A stretch of DNA of 64,000 nt from Rotaria sordida. Lineage: Eukaryota > Rotifera > Eurotatoria > Philodinida > Philodinidae. The notes beneath the pieces were generated by a model, which worked only from the letters and a program-made list of their open reading frames with translations, did no database searches and was not told the DNA's origin. Below, one piece after another: positions 12,500-25,800 of this stretch. The position numbers and the translations under genes were made by a program. Position 1 is the first letter of the stretch. Each line of letters begins with the position of its first letter. The DNA lies in contig CAJNOL010000337.1 in assembly GCA_905250125.1 (NCBI GenBank), positions 62,001 through 126,000 on the forward strand. The letters are read 5' to 3'.

Positions 12500-14908
12500 A
12501 AATATTTTCTTTCTTTTTATAATCTTCTTTTTTGTACTTATATAAGAATACTATCTATTGTGTGTCATGTATGTTCTTCATATTATTTTTTTGATAGTTT
12601 GTTGTCTATTGATATTATCATTATTTTGTTAATTAACATAATAAAAATCAATTTTATTCATATATTCGAACAAAGATTGATGGACTATTTAAGTTTATGT
12701 GTAGTTATTATTGAGTCTATGTCAATTGATTGCAATATTACAAAAATAAAATCGATAAAAAAATTTGGGAAAGGGACATTTCACACCAATTTTTCACTAC
12801 GATCTCCCGGCGGCGGAGTTCGTTACTATCTTCGAACATAAAGAAAAAAAGACAGAGTATTCGTAATTATGTGTACGGGAGTCCGGAATGCAAAAATTAA
12901 TTAAAAATAAAAAAAAAAAACAGGATGTTCGTAATGAACGTTGTCCAGGACAAAAATCATTTCCGAACACATGACAGGAGTTCGGAATGACTTAGTACGA
13001 AATGTCCGTCACCCAAAAATTTTCTGTAGCATTATACAGAAATAATTCACGAAGGAACTTCTCCAGATGTCAAATTGTTTTTCGACCGAGACCACGATGT
13101 TCGTTTGATGAGTATTAGAGAATGATAGAACAGTCTAGAATCTTTTGGCTTTTCAAGCCTTTATTGTTGAGATGTTGATATTGTACTGGATTTTGATTAG
13201 TTCATTGGACAAGTTGTAATTTTTCTAGCATCTCCTATCCTGAGATATTCAATATTCGAAATTCTCTTATGTGTCAGTGGTAAATTTCGTTCATATATTT
13301 ACATATCCAATAGGGAAATACCAGAAAAATTAAAATTTGCATAATGAATTAATTTCATTAAGAATTTTGTTTGTGCTAAGCTTGAAGTCGAAAGTCAATT
13401 GTTCACGTGACCTGAAAGCTACCACATCTAATCCAATAAAATTTTCATGTTTCAAAAAAAAGTTCAGAAAACTAAACTATTCTAGACTTTTGTATTACTC
13501 ACTAGCACTCATTCAATAAACATCATCGTAGTCAAAAAGTAATTTGATATCTAGAGGCGTTTCGTCGTCAGAGTGATTCAGAAACTAACTAACAATCTAT
13601 TCAAGGACAAGAAACATTAGATACAAGTATATATAGAAATAATTAATGAATCCTTCTAATTGAGCATGAAGTCTAACACGAAAGTCATAGTTACTTTAAG
13701 AATTTCTCATAATTCTATGTTTTCTTATTTTGGGACTTCTGTCTACAATGATGTTTTTACTATTCGACAATGGATATAGTTTTTCATCTTTTTTTTTTTA
13801 AAAATGTCGATAAAAATTCAAAATATAAATATCAACATTTTATTACTGTTTACTAATAAGATCATCTATGTATACATTTCATGAAGTAAACATTCATTTT
13901 TTTACATGCCATGCCTATCCTCACGCGAAGTTATATGTGACTGAATTACATGTCTACAAATTGACGTTTATGGGAAGTAGAATAGGAATCATTTTTCTAT
14001 CAAACATGCAAGTAATTCTATATTACGACTATTTGCGTCGCTTCTATTTATTGCTTTTTCATAATTAATTAAATTCATATATGAATGAAAAGAGTCATAA
14101 TTCAACATATAATCCATGAATATAATGTCCAAAAATAGGTAAAAACGATTACCATGCTAATAAGCTTTATTGATAAAATAAATATATAGAAGTGCTATAG
14201 ATCGAAATAAGAAAATGTTCTCTCATCAGATAAATATCTTCGAGAAAATTGAATTATATTCAATCACATTCAATATGATAAATATATGAGTACATTGAAC
14301 TACAGATAAAACAATTTTTGATTGAAGAAAAAAAACAAAATAGGTAAGTAAGAGACAATCTTGAAAATAAACTTCTTGTATCGAAACTATGTGATCCTAA
14401 ACATTTCCATGGTTTTATAGATATATAATTCAAGATAAAGAAATTGAAACTACATATCAATCATTTCGTTAATTCTTTCATGAATGCAATCGTTATTTAT
14501 AAAGATTTTCTTTTCATTTCAATGGAAAAAAAAAACTCATGTTGTTTTCTCCTAACAAAAATCAGCATTTTGTAATGTAACTAAAATTTGAATAATTTAA
14601 GATTACTATCAAATAAATTCCATGAACATATGTTGATATTTTGTTTTCTTGTTCAATAGAAAAATGAAAATATATTATTGGGAGGGAATATGGATTTTAT
14701 TAATTGCGTACAATCCGATGTAATACATGACAATCAATTATTTTTTTTGTTTTCAAAGAAATGCGTGTCCGACAAACAAACAAACCAAAAAAAAGAGTAT
14801 ACGAGACACATTTCGGTTAGTGATTAATTATTGTCAAGAAATATGTTTTTTTTTCTCTGCTAATAATGAACAATATTAAATAGAATTAACATTTTTTTTT
14901 TTCTAATA
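12500..14908. other. Intergenic between convergent TMEM35-like and NPF-like genes
   Basis: About 2.4 kb without a gene I can support. A weak inverted repeat spans about 12764-13022: TTTGGGAAAGGGACATTTC against the inverse of GAAATGTCCGTCACCCAAA. GGAGTCCGGAATG and GGAGTTCGGAATG motifs lie inside it. A CGAAGGAA-CTCC-AAATTG motif string at 13052-13081 resembles one at 1340-1370 in a TMEM8 intron. The rest is AT-rich and featureless. Open frames here lack codon structure and homology. Confidence 0.5.
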
Positions 14909-15256
14909 TTAAAAAACACTTTTTCTTGGTCGTCCTCTAAGTAAATTTCTTGATGGTTGATTTTGCTTGTAAGTATTAGATAATTTTTCCAATAAATAAT
15001 ATTGATCATTTAATTCTTCATCATTTATTGATTTATCCATATTTGAATAGACATCATTAAAAGCATCTTGTCGACGAACAAGTTTAATTTTAAATGCATC
15101 ATAATAATCTTTTACAGCTTTAAGATAATGTTCAATTTGTTCTTTGGTTTTAAAACGTAATGGCCGTTCAGGTGGCGGTGGTATATCAAGATAAGATGAT
15201 AACATACATGAAGCCAATGCAAAAAATATGACGAGAATTATGCAAGTGTTACTCAT
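14909..15256 (-). CDS. Candidate NPY/NPF-like secreted peptide precursor
   Basis: A single coding exon of 115 residues. Residues 1-20 form a clean signal peptide (CIILVIFFALASCMLS core). A short segment follows that looks like the polyproline-plus-helix fold of the NPY/NPF family: PPPPERPLRF, then KTKEQIEHYLKAVKDYY, a spacing close to lophotrochozoan NPF (PP..RP..F, YL..L..YY). The expected amidated end (RPRFG before a dibasic site) is missing: the helix runs into KIKLVRR, a dibasic site without the Gly donor. The rest (about 45 residues) is charged and ends in RGRPRKSVF. A TATTATAG acceptor lies one base before the ATG, so an upstream 5' exon or trans-splice is likely. No homology search was possible. 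It could also be an unrelated small secreted protein. Confidence 0.5.
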   Translation of the reverse strand: MSNTCIILVIFFALASCMLSSYLDIPPPPERPLRFKTKEQIEHYLKAVKDYYDAFKIKLVRRQDAFNDVYSNMDKSINDEELNDQYYLLEKLSNTYKQNQPSRNLLRGRPRKSVF

Positions 15257-18200
15257 TCTATAATATTAAAATAATAAATATTTAAAGACATTAAACAAAA
15301 ATAACACCTATAAATACTAAGATTTTCTATATCTACTCACGCTATGAAAAAAAACACTATGGAAGAAAAACTAAAATATATATAATTGCACATTAGTTTC
15401 TTACTTTCGATGATTATAGCCAATTATATAGATGAGTTAAATTTTTGATTTTAAGTCACGGTATTTACTGATTTTACCTATGAAATGATTATCTTCGATG
15501 TTTATTTTGTAATAAATTTTCTAGAAAATAACCATGAGAAACACTAATGATAATCATTAATATGAATAATCAATTTTTAATTTTACAAATTGTTTTGTTT
15601 GAACTTCTGTTTATTTTTCTTGTAAATAAAACATACAGAGTGGACCAAAAATAACAGTATAAATAATTTTTTTCGATTTTTTTTTTCTTTATATATCGAC
15701 AGTTACATCTTATATTTAGACCACAATATCATAGGCGATACTAGTCAGAGATGTGATGTCTATGATCACCTTCCGGGCATAGTAATTTGTTTGGAAGTAT
15801 ATAAATATGTCTTAATTGCTCTTTGTGACTATATGAGAAATTTGATGTTTGTCGTGTTACATTCGATTTTCATATTCTTATTTGCTTATTCCAATCTGAG
15901 AAAACAAATTCGATTCAATTGAATTTCATATTCTTTTAATTTAAAGAAGTTCAAAATCTGATCGAATCGAGTTCTTCATATAGTCATATAAGAGTAATTA
16001 AGATATATTTATATGTTTTGAAACAAATTACTATACCAAGAAACTTATCATATGCCACATCTTTGATTAATATCGCCTATTATATGTGGTCTAAATATGA
16101 GACGTAATTGTTAATGTATGAAGAAAAAAAAAATCGAAAAAAATTATTTGTCATGTTACACTCTTGGGCCACCCAGTACGTGAGAAATTTCAAAGTTGAC
16201 ATTGAAAAGTTATCTCATCATAAGGTTGTACAGTAATAAAAAGAATGTATCACACGAGAATTTGTTATTCTCGTATAAACAATTATATAATAAATCAAAA
16301 AAGAATTTTGATTTTTTTTTTAATAAAAAAAATGAACCAATAATTTTCTTTTTTTTTAATTTGAAAATTCTCATTAAAAAATTTTATTTTTACGCAAAAA
16401 AATAATCGCCTTCATGTTACTATAAATTTCAAATAAGCCGAGTAAATTAATCAGCTCAATATTCAATCCGATTTACTCAATAAATTTCTATTAGGATAAT
16501 CCATATTACTTAATCAACTGATATATTCCTACCCTATGATTTTATTATCATAAACTATGATTTTTACCTTAACATCTTATTTTATCATCAACTCCGAAAC
16601 ACCCTAAAGTATAAAACTCAACTGCAATATCTTTACGTTGTTCAATGCTTATTCTACCTCTTGGCAGTCAAATTCACTAGCTGAAATACTAAATACTTAA
16701 TCATCATCGACCATCAACGATAGAATAAAATCCTAAACACGCACACACACACACAACATACGCTATCGTTTGAACAGACTTTAACTTTGTGTGCGGTCGT
16801 TGTGGTTTTAAATAAGACAGAAAAAGAAATGCACATTCGAATGAAAAGACGACAACTTGAAAAAATTGAAATTTACTATTTCATTTTCTTTAAGAGAGTA
16901 CGAACAATTAAAAATAACATTTTATAAAACTTATACGTAAATTCAATTCTATATAAAAAAATACAAAAGAATGCTCTTTACAAAGTAAACAAGAAGAGAC
17001 GCCCATACAAGTCACATACTACTGTTGAGTCATGAGAGTAGAAATTTCTATTCTTTCTTTTAAAAAAAACAGAAAAAAAAGAGCAATACTTACTTGTCGC
17101 TTCTTAGATAATCTCTGTGTGTATACGTCTGTGTGTGTGTGTAGATCGAATCGAAAATGATGAACAAAAGTGAAATAATGAATTATATATATATGCTTTT
17201 ATTTTGCTTGACTGATATAAGAAAAAAAATGCGAATAAAAATAATGAATTGATCAATTAGTTTGTTTCAAAGAAATAATCTTCAAAGATAATTATAAATA
17301 TATTATGAAGAAAAAGAAAAAAAAGTAAACAAGAAAACATTAATCTAGATAAAAATTAGAGAGAAAATGAAAAGTGAAGTATTACATTACATATAATCTG
17401 TCTGATCGTATTCATCTTACAAAATCTGATATAATGAAATAATGAGCATGACATTCTTCTATCAAAATGTATCATATTTCATTTACTTGTAGAAATAAAA
17501 TTCTTAATAATAATAAAATTAGAAATTACTTTAAACCTATGATGATATTTGCTTCAAGCATTTATTAAAACTAACTGTTATAATAACGCAATAATCTTCT
17601 TTTCTTAAAGCTATTTAAGATAATACCTAATCATATATATAATGGTGAAAGTTATTAACAATTGTATTTCTGCATGAGACAACGCCTACTTTTATGTAGG
17701 CAATAGAATATTAGCCAATCTATTAAAGACGATAATTGTTTACACTCATTTGATTGTCGTTCTTTAAAATGTGTGACAGGAAATTGTCGATAGATAGACA
17801 TTGTAGGGTTTTTCTCTACATCTGATAATGAGTTTACAGTTGTATATACATTCGAATGTCTGCATAAACAAAGAAAAATGAAGTGAGAGAAGTAAAATAA
17901 ACTTTGTAATCGTTTAAAGCATGGACGCGTAAGAAATGAATAAGATATATATATATGTATATATAATAATAAGAAACAGCTAAAGAAAAAGAAATTTTCT
18001 ATAATGTTATATCAATTTTGAATGTATTTCGAATTGGATTTCTTTTTTCATCATTTCTTAGAAAAATAACAAAAATATTAAACTTACCGTTTTAAAAAAG
18101 TCATCGATACTATGGTTTGATGTGTCTTTTTTTTTTATTGTAGTCGTTTCTTAAAAAAAAAAAAGTTGAAACTAGTGTAAGGCACCGATTAGCAACAATG

Positions 18201-19843
18201 ACAAGACAAGAAAAACGACATGAAAAGAAATTTATAGTAAGCACATTATTTTAACAACTTATTTTGACAGTAAATTGTTAATTAAAGAATAAGCATGGAA
18301 TGACATTGAAAAGAAATCATGTAACACCGAATATAAAAGTATTCTGCCCACTCATCATATTAATGGAAATTGTTTTTCAATTGGGAAATAAACTATGTTA
18401 ATACTTTCTTAAGTATATTGAAGAGTTTTTATGTATCTTAATCGACTTTAGATCTTATCTAATTTTAGCTATTTATTCTGATCGACGAAATAAGAAAATG
18501 TGTCTGAATATAATTTAAAAGTGATAAAGAGATTTAAAAAAAAAAAAAGAAGTTTTTTTGTTATTCATATTTTATTTATCAACATGTTAATTATATTTTG
18601 TCTCAATTGTTTCACATTAAAATAAATAGTTTCCTATAGTGTATAATCTTCAACAAATGTAGTGGAATTTGTTTGTTTGTTTGTTTTTTTGATAAAAATT
18701 AAAAATTCAATTCTCTTATGAAAACTTTTCATAATTATTATTTTCTAAGAGTAAGAATAGATTTTTACAAATGTTTATGAAGCAAAAAGCATTATAAGAA
18801 TATTTTAAATTTGTTGCTAGAAGCTTCGAGATTCAGACTTAAATGCCGTAAGCAATTCAATTTTCGATAATTGATTGAATCTGTGTATTTTTTCTTAAAT
18901 CTCATTTTATATTGTCAATATAATTTTTTATTTTGAGAAATATATTTCAATTAATGATTGTGATAAAACGAAACATAGCTAATACTTGATTGAGTATCCG
19001 CTAGAACGCTACAATCAGATTACAATAACAAATAGTAACCTAATCAGATGGAAACTTAGTTGCCTTCCTCCGTTTATAAACTGTTACTTTTGCGTAAAAA
19101 GAGATTTGAGTCCATTCTAGAAGCATTTTTAAAGGATTTCCGGCCGCTCTGCTAATATGGTCATAAAGGCGGAATTTCCGTAACAAGTTCCTTCCGATTA
19201 CATTGCTGGTATTAAAAGACTTATAAAGAAGTAAATAGAAAGTTAAAGATAAAAAAAAATTTGAACTTCACAATCTTACTTTCCAATGTTTTTCGTTCAG
19301 AATAAATGTGGACGATTCTTGAAATGCTGTGAAAAAAAAATGATTCTCACGAATGTTTTTCTTCTTTTTTTCTTTCCTTTTTTATAAAACTATTTAATTA
19401 TAAAGAACAATCTCAACGATAAATAAAAAATTTATTCTTGTTACTGATAAAAAGAGAAGAAAGTAACGTGTGAAGTCATTCACCCATATATTATTTTGAA
19501 GTCAAAGTAATCACAATACATTTGGTTGTCTTTCTTGCTTCTATTCAGTAATAAAATGTGATAGACTTCTATTTCATTAATATACAGTTGAAATAGCTAC
19601 TTGTTTCACCATAACACTGTTATGTTTAATTAGGTTTTTTTTTTTATTTTTATTTTACAAGAACAATAGAAGTTCACAAGAGCAACGAAACATAAAATAT
19701 AAGTATCATTGAGTTTTTTAATCATATCGAAATTCTTTGTTTTTTTTCTCTCTCTCTCTCTCTCTCTGCTTCTGTACACATTGAACAAGAAAACATACAT
19801 ATCTCAATACACTTTAACAAAAGAAATGTATAAAATAATTCAT
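15257..19843. other. Gene-poor 4.6 kb between the NPF-like gene and BDP1 3' end
   Basis: Contains one clear DNA element (15636-16176, listed separately) and several microsatellites: CA at about 16742-16755, TG at about 17129-17141, CT at about 19748-19768, and many A or T runs. It is AT-rich throughout, with no ORF of believable codon use on either strand. It probably holds the promoter or 5' exon(s) of the NPF-like gene and the BDP1 3' UTR. Confidence 0.6.
15636..16176. mobile_element. 541-bp Tc1/mariner-type MITE with about 220-bp TIRs
   Basis: The ends read CAGAGTGGACCAAAA at 15636 and, inverted, CTGGGTGGCCCAAGA at 16176. Each is flanked by TA (15634-15635; 16177-16178). The arms match for about 220 bases, including ATTTTTTTCGATTTTTTTTT, ATATTTAGACCACA and TATAGTAATTTGTTT-like blocks. 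The terminal CAG..TGG.CCAAAA recalls Tc1 ends. No transposase is present. The two arms together leave only about 100 bp of spacer, so the transcript would fold into one long hairpin. Confidence 0.78.
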
Positions 19844-22800
19844 TCAATCAAATATAGTTTGTTCAATGTTATTATTAATTGTATTTGGCATAACAACATG
19901 AACATCAATTCGATCGAGACCTGTTTCATCTGTATTATGAACAAATAATAAATGACCTTGATCAATTGGACCTAGAAGATTTCCTAATTCATCTATAGTT
20001 GTTATAGAATTCTATACAAAAAAAATAAAACAATAAAATTTAATTAAAATGAATATTTTTAAATTCGAATACTTACATCTAAAATATTTTCTTCATTTTG
20101 AGTTGATGGAATCCTAAAGAAAAAAAAACCGCGTAGGCATATTAGATTCTATTTTCAAACATTCTAATAATAAATTTATATCGGCTGTGTTCAGTCAAAA
20201 AATAGACAGATTGTATTTTATGAAACTGTCAGTATCAAAGATTTCATATAATTATAATTCACAGACGTATAAAGAAAACTATCTTTTATATTCAGACAGA
20301 CATCTGTTCTTGTTTTTTTAAAGATTAATGTGATGTGATAGAATTAACGGGTGGGGCAAAAGTTTTGCATTAATTTTATTTTTGATATAACTCTGCAACG
20401 CAATATCGTACAGACTTGAATTTTTTTTTGTTAGAAAGAGCAAAGTGTCTAGTGCAAAAATATATAAAAGAATTTGATTTGTAATGTTTTTCGAAGGCTA
20501 TAATAGTTTTAGAACACAAGGCTCCGAAAAACTCTTTCGCAACTTCGGTCACATTTCTTTAATCCAAAAATATTTGTTTGAGCCTTTTTCATTAGCCACT
20601 TTCGACAGTTTCGAGCACCATATATATACAGTTGTTCATTACAACGGAGGTTTTCATTTGGTATTAAAATAATTGGTATAACATACAAGAGAATGAATAA
20701 AAGACACGTTGATAAAAACAAATTAATTGTTCGAATTTGGTTTTGCAGCATGAAAATAAGTTTTTTTTCTGAATATGTCATAGAGAAGTTGCGTCCTATT
20801 CCAAATAATATTGTTTGGTAGAGGACTCAATAAACTTTCTTTTTCATATAAAATATATAGCTTCTAGCAATCTCTCCTGCAAAATAGAGTTTATTTTTTT
20901 GATTGCTACCAATAATGATAAAGAATTGATGAAACAGACGATATCATAAAAGCGTTCATTTCGACCGTTATAAAACATGTAGAAAATTTCTTTTTTTGTA
21001 ACGCAATAGTGCTCTATCATTATATTATAAAATCCGGATTAGACGAATAAAAAAGATAACCTATCTAATTATAGGAATTTTTTTCTAAGTTCAAAAAAGT
21101 TGCGGAAAAGTTTTCCAACGCCTTCTGTTCTAAGATTATTGTAGTTTTCGCAAAAACATTTCCAATCAAACTCTTTTATATTTTCTTGCACTAGACACTT
21201 TGCTCTTTCTAACAAAAAAAAATCAAGTCTCCACAACATTACATTGCAGAGTTATATCAAAAACAAAATTAATGCAAAACTTTTGCCCCATTCGTTATTA
21301 CAATGATGTATGATGCTGTTACTTCAAAATTTTAATTATCAAAAAACTGAATGATTAACCAAATAGATATTCATCTTATGAATATACTGAGTATCTCATT
21401 ATATGGAAATTTTCACAATAAAAATCAATTAATTTTGCTATGATTATCTACTATCTGAGTATATCTAATCATTACATACAAGTATAGTCCATACACACAA
21501 CTCGAGTTTTATTTGATGAAGTCAGAAACAAAATTACTCATTTCAGTACTTGTAAAACGAGTGGTTTTCTTTAAAAACTCTGCTAAAAATTAACGTAAAA
21601 CTAATTATAGAAGATTTAAATACATTTCTACATCTATGAATAATTCATTCGGAAATAAAACATTCAACATGAATACGTTAGATAATTACAATTCCGTTCA
21701 CGTCTCATTAAGGAATACTTGAATCAATCATCTGTTCATTTGGAAGATATAAAACAAAACACAAGAATAGCCTTTTTTTTTTAGCATTTAAAATTTCTAT
21801 AAGAGAGAGAGACAGTATGCTTTGTACACTCATTCGATTTATTTCAATATCTTTTCTTTAATAAATACAAAGCAACAATGCTTGTGTTCGTATACAAGAG
21901 GAATAAAAAATTTTTATTGTATCACGTATGGAATATAAATAGCAAAGAAAAAACAACTTCATTGTTTCTCGTGCAATTGAATCTCTATAAAAATATAACT
22001 TATTTAATCTAAATCTCTTTGAAATGCAGTTTTCTTTAGATTAACGAAATAAAATAAAATTATAAAGAGAATTGAATAATAATATAATCATAGAGAAAAA
22101 CTTTTCTTTTCTAGTTATATTATAGAATATTTTTCTTACATTTGTTCAAATTTTGATTCATTTGTTGTTGTCATAACTTCAACTGTATCAGCAACATCCA
22201 TTGAACTATCATCTTCATCATCATCATTAATAAATTCTGCACTTTTCTTAATACGTATACTGTTCTTTTCTTAAAAACAACAGAAAAAAAAAAAAGAAAT
22301 TCAAGAAAAATTAGAATTTCATAAATATCATACTTGATTGTAAACGTTTTTCTCGACGTCGATTAATTTCAAGTGGATCAGATGATGATGGCTATACATA
22401 TACATATATATCATTAAAAAATGATATCTTACTAGGGAAGATCTCTAAGTGATTTTGACTCGAAAATAGATCTCGATAAGTTGAAAAAAACCTTGAAATG
22501 TTTCCGACCCGTCGACCTTCATTCACGACCTATCGAATTTTCAAGCTCCAAGAAACACTCAAATCTCCTACATCTTAGAAAATCATAGTTTTTCATCATC
22601 AAGAAGAGTCACCGTAACCCTATATTAGATACGTAATACACTTTTTATTCTTTATTTTTTGTTGGAAAAAATTTCTGAAATTTACAACACACGTTGTAGG
22701 TGTGGCTGGACATAATGCTCGCCTATCTCTCCAACCTAACCATACACACACACACACACCTCAAAAATTATTTTTATGATCAAAATTAGATAGGCTTTAA

Positions 22801-25800
22801 GTTGATATAAAATCTATTTCTAAATATCTCATAGTTCAAGAGAACTAAATTTTGATAAAATAGTTCCTATGAAGGCTATAGGCCAAGAAAGAGTTAAGCC
22901 CATCTGAGAGTTTTATTAGATAGGACTGTGCTATTGACACATTCTAAGATAAGTTTCAGCGCGATTCATTCATTATGTCAGGAGATGTGAGTGAGGAAGG
23001 ACACTATTCAAGATCTTCATGTGTACAAATATCGAATAGATCACACTGGAACTTATTCAAGAACTTGTCGATAGAAGTTCCGCGAACATTTGTCTCCTTA
23101 TTTTTGGTGTAAAAATTTCAGCCTGATCGGGTGTACTATTTTCGACAATTAGAAATGATCAACAAAGATGGTGGTACCCTTCTTAGTGATTAAAAAATAA
23201 ATACGCGAAATTCGATATGTTTGGCCAGTGCGTCCGAAATATTTCAAGGTTTTTTTCAATTCATCGAGTCAAAAATCACTTCGACAGTTGATGACCTTTC
23301 CTTGTTCAATAAAAAAATAAAACATACTTTTTTTTGTTTACGTTTAATTATTCGTCGTTTTCGTGTTTGTTTTTGTCTTCCATCATCTATATCACTTTCA
23401 TTATCATTTTCCGATGATTCTTCGGATGGTGAATAAAAACATGTTAGATCAAATGGAACACGTTGTTCTTAAATATATTTAATAATAAATATGAGAAAAA
23501 TTTTTTTTTGTTTTTGAAATTCTTAATCTTACTAAGAGCTGAATCAACTAAACTTCTATTTGCTCTATCTTCTGTTTTAAATTTTCTTTTTATATCATCT
23601 CGATCACGATTTGGAAAAACACGTGCAATTAATGTAAAATCAGTTCCACACATTCTCAATGCTTGATAAAAACGTAATGTATCTAAACAAGGGAAAAAGA
23701 ATAAAATATTTCAATAATTTAAAATTTTAATATAAAATAAATCAAACAAAAAAACCTCTATTATTCCATCGTTTTCTTCGACCAATTTTTCTATAACTTT
23801 GATGTGTTAAATTATCATCATTAAATTGTCCTTCGACAATAATTGTATTTCTTGGTGTATCATCTATATTTCGTATATATAAACTTAAAAAACGAAAAAG
23901 ATTCTTTAAATATTAAAAATAGACAAAAATAAAAAACCTTTCTTCATCAACAACTAATATACCATTAGCATCAATTTTTAATTGTGGTGCTAAAATAGAA
24001 TTTTGTCCATCAGTACTTGATATACTTTGTTTACGAACAGGATCATTTGAAATATCTGTTTTTGTTGTTTTAATTTTAACTCTAAATCAAATAAATAAAT
24101 AAATAAATAAATAAATAAATTGAAAATTAAAAATCTTTACTCCATTGGATTAGAGACAGGATTATAATGAACAAAATCAGCTATTTTTAATTTTGATGTA
24201 TCAATAGGTGTACCTTTATTAACACCAGTTTCATCAAGTTTTTCAAGTGTTATTGCACGACGTTTTCGTATTGTCTAAAATAATAATAGAAATTTTTTTT
24301 TTTTTTTGTTTTGAAAAACAAAAAATAGAATTCGAAATCTACCATATCAGGTTCAATTTTTGCAGCAAGTCGTTGTGCTCGATAATTAATATGTTGAGTA
24401 AGATATTCACGACTAACTTTTGTAGTTGTTCGAGATGATAATTGTATATGATTATGATCAATAGAAGGTGTATGTGCTTCAAATGTTTCTGTTATTATTG
24501 CTTCAGCTTTTGTTGTGGTTGATATATCACCGTTTATTGGAAGATCTGACATTGAATTTATTTGTATTTCATTAGAAACAATTGTTCTATATAAAGAAAA
24601 AGAATAAAAAAAAAAACTATGTTAAATGGTAAAAATTTACTTAGTATTTGGTGGATTTACACGTCCAATTGTGATCGATGATGCTATTGCATGTTTTTGA
24701 CGAGATGATTCACTTTCACTTTCGGTACCGGAACAACTAGCTGATGGTCTATAGAAGAAAATGAATATAATTGAGATTAAATAGAGATTAGACAATTAGA
24801 AGAACGAAGCAGGGTGATTTCCTTCTAATAGAATCTACTGGATCTAAGAATTTCTGAATCCGGACCCGATGGACTCTACTCTCTAGTAAATTTTTCTTGC
24901 GTTCTACATTTCTCCCTGGAAATTTTTAATCCTACAATAGAACAGATCGCTTGTGTAAAAAAAACGAAGTTCTATGTAGAATTTTTTAAAGAAAAATTGA
25001 ATTAGATTATATTTTGAAGAGTAAAATATATTAAAAAGTCAGACGATAAGACAAACATCAAAAATATGGTTTGATTATCAACATATCTCAAATTCATTTA
25101 ATACATAATACAAAATCTAACTCAACATCTGAATAAGTTGCTTATTAGAATAGCAGATGATTTCAAGTTTCCCAGAACAAAAAAACTTTTTCAATTGTAA
25201 GAGATCTGAAAAATTTAGAGTAAGATGCTCTTTCGAATATGATATTACTTATTATTCAGGTTGAAGTTATCCTATCGGATCAGATGGTATTAAAGTATCT
25301 AGTTTAGCTTTGCGTAATTATTACACAACATGTAAAATATATTTATAATACTTTTTAGGACGATAAGAAGTCATTTTTTTACTAACCTAAGTCAAACATT
25401 CACGCTCCTAAACGACTGTTTATGATGAGAATGGAAAGTATTTAAGTCAACGAACAATAAGTATAAATTATTTATTCTGTTTTTTTTTTTTATTCAGATT
25501 ATATTACGACATAAAATCAATCAAACGTAAGTATAAATTATTGCTTCTATTGTTTTATTCGATAATTGAATGACATAATAAACTAAAATAAAGTACATTT
25601 TAGATGTTAATTGTCAACTAATTGTATGGGAATAAGGGAATTCGAAGGTCAAACAATGTCTAATGTTTAGATGTAAATTCAACATGATCTCCTTGAATCT
25701 CATGGAAGTCGAACTTTAAGATTCTTCGTCATTGATAAATAAAAATAATAAAAAGTTCGTATGAACATCGTCAATTGTCTATCATACAATAAGTTTTTTC

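Noticed and set aside
12560..12841. 93-codon open frame after the TMEM35-like gene
   Set aside because: Low-complexity hydrophobic start, no homology recognised, and it overlaps a likely inverted-repeat element and the 3' UTR.
1340..13081. CGAAGGAA..CTCC..AAATTG similarity between about 1340 and about 13052
   Set aside because: Matches only over about 30 bases and then diverges; it could be chance in AT-rich DNA, so it is not called a repeat family.
20484..20781. Open frames on both strands inside the 949-bp element
   Set aside because: They lie partly in the terminal inverted repeats, are not transposase-like, and their presence on both strands reflects the palindromic structure.
23221..23436. 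71-codon plus-strand frame
   Set aside because: Antisense shadow of BDP1 exon 9 plus intron sequence.
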